The notes under the pieces were generated by a model. The model searched no databases. It was not told the origin of the DNA and saw only the letters and a program-made list of their open reading frames with translations. A stretch of 6,270 bases of DNA from an uncultured bacterium. Its GTDB lineage: Bacteria; Actinomycetota; Coriobacteriia; Coriobacteriales; Coriobacteriaceae. This document shows, one piece after another, positions 4,754 through 6,270 of this stretch. Within the stretch, counting starts at the first letter, position 1, and each line of letters starts with the position of its first letter. Location of the stretch: positions 1-6,270 of the forward strand of contig CAJMRZ010000093.1 of NCBI GenBank assembly GCA_905215945.1, given 5' to 3'. The position numbers and the translations under genes were made by a program.

Positions 4754-5176
4754 ATGTCCGATAAAAAGCTGACCGAGGAGTTGCTCAATGAGCTTCTCGA
4801 TGCGCCGAACATCGATGGCTATATCAGGGAGCACGACTTTGTCGCCCCGTCGCTTTCGGATTACTTAAAGCAGTTACTGCAAGAGAAGGGGCTCGAGCGC
4901 TCGCGCGTGGTTCGCATGGCCGATCTCAATGAGACCTTTGGCTATCAGATCTTTACGGGTGCGCGTCATCCGAGTCGCAATAAGGTGCTGCAGATTGCCT
5001 TTGCGATGGCGCTGACGCTCAAAGAGACCAACCGTGCGCTGACGGCTGCCGGGGTAAGCGTCCTTAACTGCAAGGACCGCCGCGATGCGATTATCATCTT
5101 TTGCATCGATCGCGGGTGCAGCCTCCAAAAGGTCAACGAGGAGCTGTATCGCTTTGGCGAGGAGACGGTGAGTTAG
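4754..5176 (+). CDS. Small helix-turn-helix (XRE/Cro-C1-like) protein preceding a Ser/Thr kinase
   Basis: 140 residues, cytoplasmic, no membrane segment. Residues about 34-100 form a five-helix XRE-like unit: SLSDYLKQLLQEKG, RSRVVRMADL, ETFGYQIFTGARHPSRN, KVLQIAFAMAL and LKETNRALTAAG. The spacing fits Cro/C1 folds, although the second and third helices diverge from typical repressors. The C-terminal tail (about 101-140) with RRDAIIIFCIDRGCSLQKVNEELYRFGEE forms a second helical module of unknown function. The start is very firm: GGGGGAGGTGA ends 7 bases before the ATG. It lies 98 bases upstream of the protein kinase in the same direction, so it may regulate the kinase or be its substrate or partner; this is positional inference. 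DNA binding is likely but not proven, since protein-protein adaptors also use this fold. Confidence 0.72.
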   Translation: MSDKKLTEELLNELLDAPNIDGYIREHDFVAPSLSDYLKQLLQEKGLERSRVVRMADLNETFGYQIFTGARHPSRNKVLQIAFAMALTLKETNRALTAAGVSVLNCKDRRDAIIIFCIDRGCSLQKVNEELYRFGEETVS

Positions 5177-5226
5177 CGGCTGATATCTGAGCCGGCGGAG
5201 CTGCCGAACAACGATGCAAACGAACG

Positions 5227-5256
5227 GGGCGCGGATGCCATGGGGTGTCTGCGCCC
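5227..5256. repeat. 13-bp wobble-containing hairpin between the HTH gene and the kinase gene
   Basis: GGGCGCGGATGCC (5227-5239) can pair with GGTGTCTGCGCCC (5244-5256) around an ATGG loop, with three G-U pairs in the plus-strand RNA. No U-tract follows. It lies just upstream of the likely kinase promoter element and may help end the helix-turn-helix transcript or attenuate read-through. A smaller perfect repeat, CGGCT-8-AGCCG, lies at 5177-5194, directly after the helix-turn-helix stop. Confidence 0.35.
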
Positions 5257-5261
5257 TGCGC

Positions 5262-5267
5262 TATGAT
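5262..5267 (+). promoter_or_regulatory. Candidate -10 element for a leaderless kinase mRNA
   Basis: TATGAT lies 7 bases before the ATG at 5275, so transcription from it would begin at or next to the A of that codon. Leaderless genes with a TANNNT element at this distance are frequent in Actinobacteria (established knowledge). No convincing -35 is visible around 5239-5245. Confidence 0.4.
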
Positions 5268-5274
5268 GGAGGCT

Positions 5275-6270
5275 ATGGATACTCAGACCCCAACATATTC
5301 CGATGACGAGCTGACCGCAGCGCTTGCCGAGCACCTGGCGTCGCTCGATTGCGACGACAGCTATCGCGTGGAGCGTGTACTTAAGCGCTCGACCGTTGAA
5401 ACAACCGAGCTCGTGTACTTTGAAGGAACCGGCGGTGGCTCGCTCGGCCCCTTTGTCCGTAAACGCATCGATGCTTCGGCTCAAATCGGCGGGGCATACG
5501 AGCGTCTGTTTGCCGCACAGCGGGCAGGCAGGCGTTTTGAGCACCTGCCCAGAATCGTCGATTGTCGTCGTGTGGGCGACGAGCTCAACGTGGTTATGGA
5601 ATACATCGAAGGGGAGACGCTCGGGGCGCTGGTGGACCGTCTGGGAGCCACCCCCGATTATGCGCGTGAATTGTATCCTGTCCTTTGCGACGCCGTGGGC
5701 GAGCTCCATACCGGTTTTGCAATGGCGGGGGAGACGTCGGCGCCGGTGATCCATCGTGACCTCAAGCCGTCGAATATCATCGTGACAGGTGCCAACTATA
5801 CGCCTGATGACGGCCTGACGTTTTCATCGCTGGTGATTATCGACCTGGGGATCGCGCGCGTATGGCACGATGGCGCCGATGCCGACACCGTCAAGTTTGG
5901 CACGCGACCCTATGCGCCGCCCGAGCAGTATGGGTTTGGGCAGACGAGCGTGCGAAGCGACGTCTACGCACTTGGCGCCCTGTTGTTCTTCTGCTTGACG
6001 GGAGTCGACCCTAAGCCAGGGCTCGACATGCGCGAGCAATGCGAGGCGCGCGGCATTCCCACTCCACTTGCCGATGTCATCTGCATGTCGATGGCGCTCG
6101 ACCCGGCCAAGCGTTTTGCGAGTGCGGAAGCGTTGGGACGGGCGACGCGCGCGGCATACGATCTGAGTCGCCCCGTGCGGCCTCCTGCGCCTGCGCCTGT
6201 CCGTACTCCAGACTCGGAGACAGTGTTGGCGTCCCAAGGGCTCCAGAAACCCGCAGGGCTTCCTGGCCCT
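5275..6270 (+). CDS. Serine/threonine protein kinase (3' end beyond window)
   Basis: 332 residues are visible with no stop before the window end. The eukaryotic-like kinase domain spans about 28-295. It shows the beta-3 lysine K63 (FVRKRID), a likely alpha-C glutamate E76 (AYERL), the catalytic loop HRDLKPSN (160-167; D162, N167), the metal-binding DLG (190-192, in place of DFG), the activation segment ending GTRPYAPPEQY (209-219), SDVYALGALLFFCLTG (228-243) and R280 in DPAKRF. The nucleotide-binding glycine loop is unusual: no GxGxxG is seen where expected (about 34-45), though a GTGGG stretch lies at 51-55. A proline-rich linker (302-313) begins a C-terminal region that leaves the window. 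Start is uncertain: ATGs at 5263, 5266 and 5275 are in frame; GGAGG (5268-5272) is too close to 5275 to serve it, so a leaderless start at 5275 is favoured. Substrates are unknown; the upstream helix-turn-helix and FxLYD genes are candidate partners. Confidence 0.88.
   Translation, partial: MDTQTPTYSDDELTAALAEHLASLDCDDSYRVERVLKRSTVETTELVYFEGTGGGSLGPFVRKRIDASAQIGGAYERLFAAQRAGRRFEHLPRIVDCRRVGDELNVVMEYIEGETLGALVDRLGATPDYARELYPVLCDAVGELHTGFAMAGETSAPVIHRDLKPSNIIVTGANYTPDDGLTFSSLVIIDLGIARVWHDGADADTVKFGTRPYAPPEQYGFGQTSVRSDVYALGALLFFCLTGVDPKPGLDMREQCEARGIPTPLADVICMSMALDPAKRFASAEALGRATRAAYDLSRPVRPPAPAPVRTPDSETVLASQGLQKPAGLPGP

Noticed and set aside
5173..5754. 193-codon open frame on the minus strand
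   Set aside because: It is antisense to the kinase N-terminal half, which has clear kinase motifs. No ribosome-binding or domain evidence supports it.
1..6270. tRNA, rRNA, CRISPR arrays, insertion sequences or phage genes
   Set aside because: No regularly spaced direct repeats, transposase or integrase motifs, or tRNA-like cloverleaf segments were seen in either strand.

Overview
The window reads as bacterial DNA from a gut-type Gram-positive community, and it seems to have two parts of different style. Roughly 1-1150 uses CTG/CGG-rich codons typical of Clostridia such as Oscillospirales. From about 1200-1300 to the end, the codon style (CGC/CGT for Arg, CTC/CTG for Leu) and gene content fit a Coriobacteriia/Collinsella-like actinobacterium. 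The taxonomic reading is inference; no database search was possible. The change of style falls inside one intact reading frame, lysA. Either the sequence joins two genomes (an assembly chimera or a homologous recombination), or lysA is a mosaic.

Layout. Position 1-160 (minus) is the start of feoA, a ferrous-iron transport protein, behind a clear promoter with a DtxR-type palindromic operator. Divergent from it is a small glyoxalase-I-like metalloenzyme (367-732, plus). A strong, probably bidirectional terminator (804-846) separates it from lysA, diaminopimelate decarboxylase (932-2221, minus). LysA is preceded by a lysine riboswitch (2293-2449, minus) that appears to act on translation through competing CGCTAT/ATAGCG pairings at the Shine-Dalgarno. 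Divergent from lysA, with overlapping promoters, is an M20-family amidohydrolase (2600-3787, plus), followed after a 2-base gap by a small multi-pass membrane protein (3790-4113). Then come a membrane-anchored FxLYD-domain protein (4278-4721), whose ribosome-binding site lies in one arm of a perfect 14-bp inverted repeat, a small helix-turn-helix protein (4754-5176), and a serine/threonine protein kinase (5275 to the window end, truncated) that may be translated from a leaderless mRNA.

How the genes relate. LysA makes lysine from meso-diaminopimelate, and the riboswitch should shut it down when lysine is plentiful. The adjacent M20 enzyme could be the N-acetyl-diaminopimelate deacetylase of the same pathway, but its sequence alone supports only a general M20 amidohydrolase. 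The FxLYD, helix-turn-helix and kinase genes look like a signalling or envelope-related cluster of unknown function. No tRNA, rRNA, CRISPR array, insertion sequence or replication origin was seen.
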